The notes beneath the pieces are model-generated. The model had not been told where the DNA came from and made no database searches. It was given only the letters and a program-made list of their open reading frames with translations. From contig NC_016745.1 in the NCBI RefSeq assembly GCF_000243075.1, forward strand, positions 2,311,001 through 2,375,000: 64,000 bases of DNA. The letters run 5' to 3'. Origin of the DNA: Oceanimonas sp. GK1. Its GTDB lineage: Bacteria; Pseudomonadota; Gammaproteobacteria; Enterobacterales; Aeromonadaceae. This document shows, piece after piece, positions 53,932-63,458 of the stretch; positions within the stretch are counted from its first letter, which is position 1, and every line of letters starts with the position of its first letter. The translations under genes and the position numbers were made by a program.

Positions 53932-56900
53932 TCAGCCGTGTTCCTGCACAAAGCCGGCAAGGTCCTCGGCGGGCAGCGGCCGGCTGTACCAGTATCCCTG
54001 AATGGCGTCACAGCCCTTGCGCTGCAGGGTATTCAGCTGCTCCTCGGTCTCCACCCCTTCGGCAATGGTGCTCATGCCCAGGTTGCGGGCCATGTGAATA
54101 ATGGCGTTCACGATGGTTTTGTCTTCATGGTTGTGGGTGACCTCGTCGATAAAGGACTTGTCTATCTTGATCTTGTCTACCGAGAAGCGCTTGAGGTAGC
54201 TCATGGAGGAATAGCCGGTACCAAAATCGTCGATGGAAATCCGAAACCCGGCGGCGCTGAGACGGCCGATCTTTTCGCCGGTGTCTTCCGGGTTGATCAT
54301 GGCCACCGACTCGGTCAGCTCCAGATCGAGGGCTGATGCTGGCACACCACTGGCCTCGACCCGGGCCTGAAGATCGCGCACAAAATTCGGTTGCACCAGC
54401 TGCACCGCCGACACATTCACCGCGATGGTGAGCTCTGTCCAGCCCGCCCGGCGCAGCGCCGCCAGCTGCTCCAGTACTCGCTCGATCACCCACCAGCCAA
54501 TACTGACCATCAGGCCGTTCTGCTCCGCCAGGGGAATAAACTCGGCCGGCGACACCAGGCCCCAGTCGGGGTGGCGCCAGCGCAGCAGGGCCTCGGCGCC
54601 GGTCATGCGATTGCGCTGCAGATCAAGCTGGGGCTGGTAGGCCAGCGTCAGCTCGTTGCCGGCCAGGGCATTCTTCAGGGCGGTGGCCAGGGCCAGAGCC
54701 CGCTCGCTGTGTTTTTGCATCTCGGGAGCATAAAAGCGCAGGCCGTTGCGCCCGTCCTGCTTGACCCTGTACATGGCCAGCTCCGCCGCCTTGAACAGCG
54801 CCACGGCGGTATCCCCGTCGTGGGGAAAGGTGGCAATGCCCAGCGAGGCGCTGAGCGACAACGGGTTATCATGCAGCGTTACCGGCTGCTGCACACGCTG
54901 CAGCACCCGCTCGGCCAGCAGCGCCACCGACTCCTGCTCACGGCCCTCCACCGCCAGCACAAAACTGTCCCCCTCGGGGCGACCAATCAGGCTGCCCGGC
55001 GCCAGCAACGCCCTCAGGCGGTTGGAAATATCCACCAGCAGCTCGTCACCGGCCACGTAGCCAAGGGTGTCATTGACCGACTTGAAATTATCGAGATCCA
55101 GCCACAGCAGCGACAAGCGCTCGCCCCGCAACCGAGTCCGGGCCATCTGCTGGACCAGTTGCTGCTCAAAGGCGTGTTTGTTGAGCACCCCGGTGAGCTG
55201 ATCGAACTGGGACAACTGGCGCAGCCGCTCCTCGTTTTCCCGGTGTTGAGTGATGTCTTCCTTGTGGGCCACGTAGTTGACCACCCTGCCGGTCCCATCA
55301 CTGATGGGATAAATGGAGGCACTTTCAATATACAGGCTGCCGTTGCGGCGACGGTTGATCAGCTCTCCTTTCCAGGGCTGACCCTGGTTAAGGCAGGCCC
55401 ACATCTCCTGGTAAACCCTGTGCTCGGTTTTGCCCGACTTCAGCATTTTCGGATTGTGACCCATGACCTCGTCGGCGGCATAGCCACTGATCCGGGTAAA
55501 CGCCCGGTTGACGAACTGGATGCGCACCCGATCATCGGTAATGATGACTGGGTAGGGATTTTGCTCCAGCGCCGTTGACAACAGCTGGATAAGCCTGTGC
55601 TGACGACACTGGCTGAGCTGGCTCCACAGGGTACTGGCCAGCATGTGGAGGGTGTCGCGCTGCTGCTCTCCGTAGCCGCCGGGCCGGCCCGACACGCTGA
55701 TCACCAGGCCTGCTCCGTCCTGGCCCTGGACCGGCAGGCTGAGACCATGCCGTCCTTCTGTCCAGCCGACCACCTGCCCGCTGCCGGCGGCCTGTTGCCA
55801 GGGCGCAACACCGCCCCCTGCGGGCTCGGCCTGCACCCCAAAACGAATGGGGGACTCCCGCAAAACGCCGCCGGGCCCGCTCAGATGGATAAGCGCTCCG
55901 TCACTACCGGTCAGCACCGCCGCCTGTTGCGCGCCACAGAGCAGTAAATGCTGCTCGTCGCGCTCCCGGGCCAGGTTGTTGAACAGCAACAGGGCACTGT
56001 TTAAACGGGTTTCATGAAGAATGCGGGTTTCGTTTGCCACCTGCCGGCTGATGTCCCGGGACAGCACCAGAAAACGGCTCTCGCCATCATGTTGCTTTTT
56101 GGACACCGACAGCCCCAGGTCACGGCCGTTTGCCCCCTCGCCCGCCCGCAGGCGAATATCATGGACCACGCCCTCCCGCTCGGCATTGCGCAGGGCATCG
56201 AAAAAGACCCTTGCGGCCGGCGCTGACAGCCAGTCCCGCACTCGGGCACGGGGCCCTGCCTGCATCGCCGGAACGCCGCCCGAATCACCGCCGGCGTAAA
56301 CCGACAGGATCTCTCCCTGCGCCGTCACCTCAAACAGGGAGTCTGGCAGGGCGTCCATGGTGGCCTGCAACCGTGAGCGGGCATCGTGCAGCTGCTGGTA
56401 AGGCTCGTAGACCATTTCGCGAAACAGCGCCCGGCACAAAAACCCGTAGGTAATGATTTTGTAAAGGTGGCCCAGTACGTTGTTGGCGTCGGTAAAGTCG
56501 ATGTAGGCGGTAAAAAAGTACTCTCCCATCGCCATGATGATGGCGGAGACGGCCAGATACAGGTAACCGAGAAAGCCCTCGGTACGGTAGCGGTTAACCA
56601 GCCCGAACGCGGCCAGCACATGGGCACCGATAATGACGTATTCAAAGCGCACCTTGAAGTCGGTCAAGCCCTGGCCCACCACATAGGTGGCGGGAACCCG
56701 TTCGGGCAACAGGAAAAACCAGCCATGTACCAGCGCGACCAGGGCCAGCATCAGTAGCAGCAGCGTCCGGCGCTGGCCGGCGGTGGCCCGTTTTTCCATC
56801 AGGGACGGCAGCAAGGCCACGTAAAGCAGCACCGCCGCCGTGAGTGCGCGCGCCGCCAGCCAGAAGTTGATGGCCTTGTCCGGGGTGTTGGGAGTAACAA

Positions 56901-57228
56901 AGTCCGGGAGTTGCTGGTAGGACAAGACATGGGAAAGATCGAGCAGGCCGATGCCCAGAAACCCGATACCGATCACCAGGCTCTGCCAGGAAGGCCGGTA
57001 GCGCTGGGTAACCCAGGCCATGCCAAAGATCATCATGGCGATGGCAAAGGCCGACACTTCAAAAATGATGTTCAACGGCAGGTAATGGAGCAGAAACTCG
57101 ACCCGTTGAAATACGGGCAGCCACTGGGACAACCCCAGGATCAGCGCCAGCAGCACAATCCAACAACAGCTCTTGATCACTTCCCGATGGTGTCTGTGTT
57201 GTGCAGACACCGGCAATCGCTCACTCAC
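53932..57228 (-). CDS. MASE3-PAS-GAF-like-PAS-GGDEF-EAL cyclic-di-GMP protein
   Basis: Membrane-bound sensor of about 1098 residues. The N-terminal 270 residues form a multi-helix MASE3-type sensor. A PAS-like segment starts near residue 284, a GAF-like stretch follows, and a PAS domain starts near 551 (PVIITDDRVRIQFVNRAFTRISGY). The GGDEF domain has EGDSF in place of GGDEF near residue 748, so cyclase activity is unlikely. The EAL domain has intact EALLRW (near 877), ELTES, DDFGTGYSS and AEGVET, so it should hydrolyse c-di-GMP. I prefer the GTG at 57228 with AGGAGG seven bases upstream; the ORF reaches 57270. Confidence 0.9.
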   Translation of the reverse strand: MSERLPVSAQHRHHREVIKSCCWIVLLALILGLSQWLPVFQRVEFLLHYLPLNIIFEVSAFAIAMMIFGMAWVTQRYRPSWQSLVIGIGFLGIGLLDLSHVLSYQQLPDFVTPNTPDKAINFWLAARALTAAVLLYVALLPSLMEKRATAGQRRTLLLLMLALVALVHGWFFLLPERVPATYVVGQGLTDFKVRFEYVIIGAHVLAAFGLVNRYRTEGFLGYLYLAVSAIIMAMGEYFFTAYIDFTDANNVLGHLYKIITYGFLCRALFREMVYEPYQQLHDARSRLQATMDALPDSLFEVTAQGEILSVYAGGDSGGVPAMQAGPRARVRDWLSAPAARVFFDALRNAEREGVVHDIRLRAGEGANGRDLGLSVSKKQHDGESRFLVLSRDISRQVANETRILHETRLNSALLLFNNLARERDEQHLLLCGAQQAAVLTGSDGALIHLSGPGGVLRESPIRFGVQAEPAGGGVAPWQQAAGSGQVVGWTEGRHGLSLPVQGQDGAGLVISVSGRPGGYGEQQRDTLHMLASTLWSQLSQCRQHRLIQLLSTALEQNPYPVIITDDRVRIQFVNRAFTRISGYAADEVMGHNPKMLKSGKTEHRVYQEMWACLNQGQPWKGELINRRRNGSLYIESASIYPISDGTGRVVNYVAHKEDITQHRENEERLRQLSQFDQLTGVLNKHAFEQQLVQQMARTRLRGERLSLLWLDLDNFKSVNDTLGYVAGDELLVDISNRLRALLAPGSLIGRPEGDSFVLAVEGREQESVALLAERVLQRVQQPVTLHDNPLSLSASLGIATFPHDGDTAVALFKAAELAMYRVKQDGRNGLRFYAPEMQKHSERALALATALKNALAGNELTLAYQPQLDLQRNRMTGAEALLRWRHPDWGLVSPAEFIPLAEQNGLMVSIGWWVIERVLEQLAALRRAGWTELTIAVNVSAVQLVQPNFVRDLQARVEASGVPASALDLELTESVAMINPEDTGEKIGRLSAAGFRISIDDFGTGYSSMSYLKRFSVDKIKIDKSFIDEVTHNHEDKTIVNAIIHMARNLGMSTIAEGVETEEQLNTLQRKGCDAIQGYWYSRPLPAEDLAGFVQEHG

Positions 57229-57434
57229 CCATTCCCCTCCTGAACCAAACGCCATCTCCATCCCCGGCACACAGGGGTTCCATATGGATTAAGGCGGCCA
57301 TATTGGCACAAAAAGAGAGGTTTTTTTAAGAAGCCAGCCGGCCTGAGGAAGGTAAAAGTGAGTTTTCACGCGTTTCGGCGATCAATTGACCATCCGCGGG
57401 GAAGTACGTCCGCCCCGCACGGCGAACCAAAACG

Positions 57435-57465
57435 AAAAAGCCCAAGTATTTAAAATACTTGGGCT
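57435..57465 (-). terminator. Terminator of the tRNA-Ser gene
   Basis: A 13-bp hairpin (AGCCCAAGTATTT with its complement) followed by TTTTT on the minus strand, just past the tRNA 3' end. Confidence 0.9.
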
Positions 57466-57471
57466 TAAGTC

Positions 57472-57559
57472 TGGCGGTGAGGGAGGGATTCGAACCCTCG
57501 ATACGTTGCCGTATACACACTTTCCAGGCGTGCTCCTTCAGCCACTCGGACACCTCACC
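57472..57559 (-). tRNA. tRNA-Ser (anticodon GGA)
   Basis: 88-base class II tRNA, nearly identical to E. coli tRNA-Ser(GGA). It has a GGTGAGG acceptor, the CTGGAAAG anticodon loop with GGA, a long variable arm (TGTATACGGCAACGTATC region), TTCGAATCC and an encoded CCA end. It reads UCC and UCU codons. Confidence 0.97.
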
Positions 57560-57794
57560 AAATTTTATGCAAAATTTTATTCAGTAGTGTTAGCTTCACT
57601 CTGAGCTGCAGGCCTGCGCCTTGTCAGCGGGGCGTATAGTAGGCAAGGCCAGCGCCGGGTGCAACCCTTTTTCTTTGCTTGCGATTCCGTTTGCACATTA
57701 TTGCGTCACCCCCTCGCACCGGCCTCGCGACGGGCGACGATGGCTATCGACTCTGGCATAATGGACGACCGTTTTTTGCAGCGACAGGACCAAC

Positions 57795-58466
57795 ATGACG
57801 GCAACAATGTCAGCCACTCAGCTACACGAGCGTTTTCGAGGCTACTACCCAGTGGTGATCGACGTGGAAACCGGCGGCTTCAATGCCCGCACCGACGCCC
57901 TGCTGGAAATTGCCGCCATTACCCTGAAAATGGACAAGAATGGCTGGCTGAGCCCGGATCAGACCTTCCATTTTCATGTTACCCCTTTCGAGGGCGCCAA
58001 TCTGGAGCCGGCGGCGCTGGAGTTCACCGGCATCGATCCCTGGAGCGCCCTGCGTGGCGCCGTCACCGAACGGGAAGCGCTGGAGCAGATTTTCAAGGGC
58101 GTGCGCAAAGGCATCAAGGCCAACCACTGCCAGCGGGCGGTGATCGTGGCCCATAACGCCTCTTTTGATCACGGTTTTGTGATGGCGGCGGCGGAGCGCG
58201 CCGAGCTCAAACGCAACCCCTTTCATCCCTTTGCCACCTTTGATACTGCCAGCCTGGCCGGCCTGGCCCTGGGGCAGACGGTGCTGGCCAAGGCCTGCCG
58301 CGCCGCCGGCATGAGCTTTGACAACAAGGAAGCCCACAGCGCCCTGTACGACACCCGCAAAACCGCCGAGTTGTTTTGCACCATCGTCAATCGCTGGAAA
58401 CTGCTGGGCGGCTGGCCCCCCGCCCCCGCCGATACGCCGGATTTCGGTGAGCCCGAGCCACAATGA
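57795..58466 (+). CDS. rnt: Ribonuclease T
   Basis: DEDDh exoribonuclease (223 aa) that trims the 3' ends of tRNA, 5S and 23S rRNA. Catalytic residues are visible: Asp and Glu in [11 protein letters not shown], Asp in NASFDHGFV, and His and Asp near [12 protein letters not shown]. Start ATG at 57795 follows GACAGGA; the alternative ATG at 57807 is four codons on. It ends before a convergent cupin gene with a short gap. Confidence 0.95.
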   Translation: MTATMSATQLHERFRGYYPVVIDVETGGFNARTDALLEIAAITLKMDKNGWLSPDQTFHFHVTPFEGANLEPAALEFTGIDPWSALRGAVTEREALEQIFKGVRKGIKANHCQRAVIVAHNASFDHGFVMAAAERAELKRNPFHPFATFDTASLAGLALGQTVLAKACRAAGMSFDNKEAHSALYDTRKTAELFCTIVNRWKLLGGWPPAPADTPDFGEPEPQ

Positions 58467-58497
58467 TAAAACAGCCCGCCATGAGCGGGCTGCGTTT

Positions 58498-59172
58498 TTA
58501 GATGGCGTGCTCCACCGGTCGTGCGCCTGCCAGATGGCCGGTACGCACCCACAACCGGCAGTGACCACTGGCCTGCAGACCTGGCACCGTCATCGGCGGC
58601 AGCCGCAACCAGCTGAGCGGACCAAACCGCTCGGTGCCATCACTCAACTCTCCTTCCAGCACCAGCAGCTCCAACCCGGCCCGGTAACAGCAGGCAGGAA
58701 AACGTCCCCCCTCGGCAAAGGCCAGCAAACTGGTGTTGACCCCGTCATAACGGTGCAGCGCCAGCCGGCGAAAACCGTGCTCACCGGTCAGCCAGAGCCC
58801 CTGCTCTTCCCGCACCACCTTGAATGCATCGTCGCCGGGCGCGAACTGGTTAAGCTTGACGAAAATCACGCAACCGTCACGGCTGAAGGCCCGGTGCCGG
58901 CTGCCCGGCGGATGGCGGACGTAACACCCCGCCTCATAATCGCCGTTTTCATCGGAGAAGGTGCCTTCCAGCACCCAGAATTCCTCCCCCAGGGGGTGTT
59001 CATGCTCGGGAAACACCGCGCCCGGCTCAAAACGGACCAGGCTGGTGACATGGCCGCATTCGGCCGCTTCCCGCTCCAGCGGATAACGCCACACCCCGGC
59101 GGCCGGCGATGGCTGCCAGCGGTCGGGCTGGTAAGAAAGGGATACAGGTTGAGAGAAGTCCATATTCAGCAT
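58498..59172 (-). CDS. ChrR-like bicupin protein
   Basis: Protein of 224 residues made of two cupin domains. The first carries the ChrR-type metal motif PEHEHPLGEEFWVLEGTFSDENG..AGCYVRHPPGSRH; the second has LELLVLEGELSDGTERFGPLSWLRLPP. Such cupins can be anti-sigma domains (with an N-terminal zinc finger) but none is present here, so it is probably an enzyme or stress protein. Start is the ATG at 59172, or 59163. It follows modF at 58 bases on the same strand. Confidence 0.85.
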   Translation of the reverse strand: MLNMDFSQPVSLSYQPDRWQPSPAAGVWRYPLEREAAECGHVTSLVRFEPGAVFPEHEHPLGEEFWVLEGTFSDENGDYEAGCYVRHPPGSRHRAFSRDGCVIFVKLNQFAPGDDAFKVVREEQGLWLTGEHGFRRLALHRYDGVNTSLLAFAEGGRFPACCYRAGLELLVLEGELSDGTERFGPLSWLRLPPMTVPGLQASGHCRLWVRTGHLAGARPVEHAI

Positions 59173-59230
59173 CGGTAAGGATCCCGACGAACAAGTGGGA
59201 TCCCCATCCTGACCCCGTCCTGGTTTCGGG

Positions 59231-60709
59231 TCAAGCTTTGTTAAGCGCCTCGCAGGGGTAGCTATAACCGCCCTCGCCATCGGGCACAAAACTGAGCCGG
59301 TGGCTGATGCAGGCCGGTGCGTCCGACGGATGGTGGGAGACAAACAGCAACTGGGTGCCGCCTTCCGCCACCAGCAGATCGATCCAGCGCTTGACCCAGT
59401 GGCGGTTAAAGGTATCGAGCCCCTGCAGCGGCTCGTCCAGAATAAGTATGGGCGGATGCTTGACCATGGCCCGGGCGATCAGCAGCAGCCGTTGCTGGCC
59501 ATAGGAAAGTTGGCGGAACGGCTCATTGGCCAGTTGCTCCATGCCGAGCAGCGCCAGCCACTGGTCGGCCAGCTTGAGCTGGGCGTCGCCCGGTTGCTGA
59601 TACACCCCGATGGAGTCGAAAAAACCCGACAGTATCACCGCCTTCGGCGTGGCCGTGACCCGGTAATCCTGCTGCATGGTGGTGCTGACATAGCCGATGT
59701 GCTGCTTGATGTCCCAGATGGTCTCGCCGCTGCCCCGGCGCCGGCCGAACAGGGTGAGATCGTTACTGTACCCCTGCGGATGATCCCCGGTCACCAGGCT
59801 CAGCAGGGTCGACTTGCCGGCACCGTTGGGGCCCATCACCTGCCAGTGCTCCCCCGGATTCACCTGCCAGTTGAGGCCGTTGAGAATGACCTTGTCGCCG
59901 TAGCTGACACGCATATCGCGCATCACAATGCGCGGGGTGTCACCGTCCAGCTCCCGGCGTTCGGCGTCCGGATCCGCCGGCGGCAGAGCCTGGGTGCTGG
60001 CTTCCAGTGCCGCCAGGTGATGGAGCTGCTGCAGTTCAACCGAGGCACTCACCACGTCGCGCGGGCCGGCCTGGGTCAGCTCGCACTCGGCCAGAATGCC
60101 GAGATGGCTGGCAAAGTCGGGCAGCTCTTCAAAGCGGTTGACGATCAGCACCAGCGTCTGGCCAGCGGCCACCAGTTCGGCCAGCAGGCTCATCAGTCCC
60201 TCGTGGGCATGAACGTCGAGCCCATCAAAGGGTTCGTCCAGCACCAGCAGCTCGGGCCGGCTCAGCAGCGCCCGGCATAACAGTACCTTGCGGGTTTCGC
60301 CGGTGGACAGGTACTTGAAGCCGCGATCCAGCAGCGCGGTAATACCAAAACGGTGCGCCAGCGCCTCAAGCCGGTCGTGATCGTCACCGCCTTCAAGGAT
60401 AATCTGCCGGGCGCTGTGGCCATCATCCTGGGCATCGAGCAGATCGCTGTCGTCTTCGTCCCGCTCCCGATCTGTCAGTTGCTGCAACTGCTCGAAGGAT
60501 ACCCACTCCACCCGGGCAAAGTCGTGCTCGGTTCGGCCTTCAAGGCACTTCAGCTCCCCCGCCAGGGCCCGGGCCAGGGCGGTTTTGCCACTGCCGTTGG
60601 CACCCACGAACGCCCAGCACTGGCCTCCGGCCAGGCTCAGTGCGGGAATGTGCAACTGGTGACGTTCGCTGATGGCAAAACGGGCGTCCTTAATACAAAT
60701 GGCGCTCAT
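59231..60709 (-). CDS. modF: Duplicated ABC ATPase, ModF/PhrA type
   Basis: Soluble protein of 492 residues with two ABC ATPase domains, as in E. coli ModF (490 aa). First half: GANGSGKTALARALAG, YLSTGETRKVLLCRALL and LVLDEPFDGLD. Second half: GPNGAGKSTLLSLVTGD, LSYGQQRLLLIARAM and LILDEPLQGLD. ModF is linked to molybdate handling, but the modABC transporter is not in this window. I start at 60709 with AAGGAA upstream; the ORF extends to 60862. Confidence 0.9.
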   Translation of the reverse strand: MSAICIKDARFAISERHQLHIPALSLAGGQCWAFVGANGSGKTALARALAGELKCLEGRTEHDFARVEWVSFEQLQQLTDRERDEDDSDLLDAQDDGHSARQIILEGGDDHDRLEALAHRFGITALLDRGFKYLSTGETRKVLLCRALLSRPELLVLDEPFDGLDVHAHEGLMSLLAELVAAGQTLVLIVNRFEELPDFASHLGILAECELTQAGPRDVVSASVELQQLHHLAALEASTQALPPADPDAERRELDGDTPRIVMRDMRVSYGDKVILNGLNWQVNPGEHWQVMGPNGAGKSTLLSLVTGDHPQGYSNDLTLFGRRRGSGETIWDIKQHIGYVSTTMQQDYRVTATPKAVILSGFFDSIGVYQQPGDAQLKLADQWLALLGMEQLANEPFRQLSYGQQRLLLIARAMVKHPPILILDEPLQGLDTFNRHWVKRWIDLLVAEGGTQLLFVSHHPSDAPACISHRLSFVPDGEGGYSYPCEALNKA

Positions 60710-60881
60710 GGGGCATGTTCCTTGGTTGTTGTGACAAAACTCACATAATCCGCAACCGGACCACCGGATGCAAGCCCGAAAAAGACCCGGTCGACACGGT
60801 AATTGTGAGCCGCGCCTCACCCATGAGCGCCATAACAGGCTAACGTCATAGGTGTTTCTCACCCGCTGACAAGGACTGCTT

Positions 60882-61127
60882 ATGCGCTATCACCCAGCAT
60901 TGATGGATGAACTCAACCTCTTGCTGCATTTTGATCTCGACACCACTCAGCAAGGCATCAAGGTGCATCATGATGCCAGCCCCGGCATGGTCGAGGCCGC
61001 CGAACGCCTGCATCAGAAGGGGCTGATCACCCAGGCTGACGGCGGTTACCTCACCGAGCTGGGCCGCGAAACCGCCGAACACGCCCAGTTGATGCTCGGC
61101 CTGCTCAAGGAGCCGACTCCCGCCTGA
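60882..61127 (+). CDS. TIGR02647 family protein, possible DNA-binding
   Basis: Protein of 81 residues: MRYHPALMDELNLLLHFDLDTTQQGIKVHHDASPGMVEAAERLHQKGLITQADGGYLTELGRETAEHAQ. It matches the TIGR02647 family, which has a winged-helix-like pattern and no assigned function. No convincing ribosome site stands out beyond AAGGA eleven bases upstream. It is convergent with the peroxiredoxin gene. Confidence 0.88.
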   Translation: MRYHPALMDELNLLLHFDLDTTQQGIKVHHDASPGMVEAAERLHQKGLITQADGGYLTELGRETAEHAQLMLGLLKEPTPA

Positions 61128-61148
61128 GACAGGAACAAACCGCAGCCA

Positions 61149-61174
61149 TAAAAAATGCCGGCATAAGCCGGCAT
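61149..61174 (-). terminator. Terminator after the peroxiredoxin gene
   Basis: ATGCCGGC-ttat-GCCGGCAT followed by TTTTTAT on the minus strand, 23 bases past the peroxiredoxin stop. Confidence 0.88.
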
Positions 61175-61197
61175 TGTTACCTTCAACGCAGCGAGCC

Positions 61198-61803
61198 TTA
61201 CAGGCCTGCGGCGTTCTCGGACAGGTAGCTGGCCACGCCGTCCGGAGAGGCCTGCATGCCGGCCTTGCCTTTTTCCCACTGGGCCGGGCACACTTCGCCG
61301 TGCTCTTCGTGGAACTGCAGGGCGTCGATCATGCGCAGCATCTCGTCGATGTTACGGCCCAGGGGCAGATCGTTCACAACCTGGTGGCGCACCACGCCGT
61401 TGGCGTCGATCAGGAAAGAGCCACGGAAGGCCACACCGGCTTCCGGATGCTCAACGTCGTAAGCCTGGCAGATTTCGTGCTTGACGTCGGCAACCAGCGG
61501 ATACTTGACGTGGCCAATGCCGCCCTTGTCGATGGCGGTGTTGCGCCAGGCGTTGTGGCTGAACTGGGAGTCGATGGACACGCCAATCACTTCCACGCCG
61601 CGGCTCTGGAACTCTTCAAAACGGTGATCGAAAGCGATCAGCTCGGAAGGACACACGAAGGTGAAGTCCAGCGGGTAGAAAAACACAACGGCGGCTTTGC
61701 CCTTGGTGAACTCCTTGAGGTTGAAGTTCTCAACGATTTCGCCATTGCCCAGCACGGCGGCAGCGGTAAAGTCGGGTGCCTGACGGCCTACCAGTACGCT
61801 CAT
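61198..61803 (-). CDS. Typical 2-Cys peroxiredoxin (AhpC/PrxC-like)
   Basis: Thiol peroxidase of 201 residues. The peroxidatic cysteine is in YPLDFTFVCPSELI (about residue 51) and the resolving cysteine in HGEVCPAQWEKG near 172. The GGIG motif (DKGGIGHVKYPL) links to sensitivity to overoxidation. It reduces hydrogen peroxide and organic peroxides; its reductant partner (AhpF or thioredoxin) is not in the window. AAGGAGAT lies upstream of the ATG. Confidence 0.95.
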   Translation of the reverse strand: MSVLVGRQAPDFTAAAVLGNGEIVENFNLKEFTKGKAAVVFFYPLDFTFVCPSELIAFDHRFEEFQSRGVEVIGVSIDSQFSHNAWRNTAIDKGGIGHVKYPLVADVKHEICQAYDVEHPEAGVAFRGSFLIDANGVVRHQVVNDLPLGRNIDEMLRMIDALQFHEEHGEVCPAQWEKGKAGMQASPDGVASYLSENAAGL

Positions 61804-62035
61804 CTTTATCTCCTTGGGGTTTAACAGAACGGTTTTTAAAAACCATACCGAATCAGTGACACAGTATATGGGTGCCCATCACCAAACCCAAGGGTGAAGA
61901 CCGGCAAGTTTCACCGGCCGCTCAAAAAACAGACAGTTCGGTCGGTTAGGGCTAAAAGCAAAATAATGCTCGACATTCCCGCCTCAATTTGCAAACTACC
62001 CGCTTCTTTTTTTGTTAAAACCTGAAGGATATGCC

Positions 62036-63358
62036 ATGAATCCCGTTGTCGTCGCCGTTTGTCTGATGCTGGTGCTGAGCCTGCTGCGCATCAACGTGGT
62101 GATCTCATTGGCGCTGAGCGCCCTGGTCGGCGGGCTGGTGGGCGGCCTGTCGCTGACCGACACCGCGAAGATTTTTGCCGACGGCCTCGGCGGCGGCGCC
62201 ACCATCGCCCTCAGCTATGCCATGCTGGGCGCCTTTGCGGTGGCCATTTCCCGCTCCGGCATTACCGACTTGCTGGCGGTGCGCATTATTCGCGCCCTGG
62301 GCCAGGATGCCAGCCAGGCACGGGTATTGTGGATCAAGGCGGTGTTGCTGTGTGCCCTGCTGCTGGCGGCAGTGTCGTCCCAGAACCTGATCCCCATTCA
62401 CATCGCCTTTATTCCCATTCTGGTGCCGCCGCTGCTGCACGTCATGGCCCGCTTGCAGCTGGATCGCCGGGCGGTGGCCTGTGTGCTGACCTTTGGCCTG
62501 ACCGCCACCTACATGATGCTGCCAGTGGGCTTTGGCGGCATTTTTCTGAACAACATTCTGCTGGCCAACCTGGTGGAAAACGGGGTCGAGGCCAGCAAGG
62601 CCATGTTGCCCGTGGCCATGGGCATTCCGGTGGCCGGCATGTTCCTCGGCTTGCTGGTGGCGCTGTTTGTCAGCTATCGCCAGCCCCGCCGGTACGACGA
62701 AAGCAAAATCCTGGCGGTGGAGCCGGAGCATATTCAAATCAATCCGCTGCATATCGGCATTGCCGTGGTCGCCATTGTCAGTGCACTGAGCCTGCAACTG
62801 TACAGTGACTCCATTATCCTGGGCGCCATGGTGGGGTTTGTGATCTTCACCATGGGCGGCGTGATCAAGTTTCAGGAAAGTCAGGATGCCTTTACCCAGG
62901 GGGTGAAGATGATGTCGCTGATCGGCTTTATCATGATCTCCGCTGCCGGCTTTGCCGCCGTGATCAAGGCCACCGACGGCATTGGCAGCCTGGTGCAGGC
63001 GGTGGCGACGGTGCTCGGCGACAACCGCGCCCTGGCGGCGCTGGCCATGCTGGTGGTGGGCTTGCTGATCACCATGGGCATCGGTTCGTCGTTTTCCACC
63101 ATTCCGATCATCGCCCCCATTTATGTGCCCCTGTGCATGTCGCTCGGTTTTTCACCCCTGGCCACCCTGGCCATCATCGGCACCGCCGGTGCCCTGGGAG
63201 ATGCGGGCTCGCCGGCCTCCGACTCCACCCTGGGGCCTACCTCGGGCCTGAACGCCGACGGCCAGCACGATCACATCTGGGACTCGGTGGTGCCCACCTT
63301 CCTGCACTACAATATTCCGCTGATTGGCTTTGGCTGGCTCGCGGCCATGGTGCTGTAA
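62036..63358 (+). CDS. Na+/H+ antiporter family (YuiF-like) membrane protein
   Basis: Inner-membrane protein of 440 residues with about eleven helices. The N-terminal [23 protein letters not shown] and later [51 protein letters not shown] are the conserved NhaC/YuiF-family motifs. Substrate may be Na+ and H+ or an amino acid such as histidine. The ATG at 62036 has AAGGA nine bases upstream; the ORF to 62012 is an extension. A terminator follows. Confidence 0.9.
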   Translation: MNPVVVAVCLMLVLSLLRINVVISLALSALVGGLVGGLSLTDTAKIFADGLGGGATIALSYAMLGAFAVAISRSGITDLLAVRIIRALGQDASQARVLWIKAVLLCALLLAAVSSQNLIPIHIAFIPILVPPLLHVMARLQLDRRAVACVLTFGLTATYMMLPVGFGGIFLNNILLANLVENGVEASKAMLPVAMGIPVAGMFLGLLVALFVSYRQPRRYDESKILAVEPEHIQINPLHIGIAVVAIVSALSLQLYSDSIILGAMVGFVIFTMGGVIKFQESQDAFTQGVKMMSLIGFIMISAAGFAAVIKATDGIGSLVQAVATVLGDNRALAALAMLVVGLLITMGIGSSFSTIPIIAPIYVPLCMSLGFSPLATLAIIGTAGALGDAGSPASDSTLGPTSGLNADGQHDHIWDSVVPTFLHYNIPLIGFGWLAAMVL

Positions 63359-63389
63359 GCCTCAACTCCCATCATTCGGTTGTGAGTTT

Positions 63390-63415
63390 GTGCCGGGCTT
63401 TGCCCGGCACTTTTG
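63390..63415 (+). terminator. Intrinsic terminator after the antiporter gene
   Basis: GTGCCGGGC-ttt-GCCCGGCAC followed by TTTTGTTT. Confidence 0.88.
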
Positions 63416-63458
63416 TTTCCATCCCCTTACCCATTTCTCCTCACTCCTTACCCTCAGC

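Noticed and set aside
57386-57604. + strand ORF of 72 codons reading GGEGGIRTLDTLPYTHFPG
   Set aside because: It is the antisense of tRNA-Ser(GGA), a well known source of false protein predictions.
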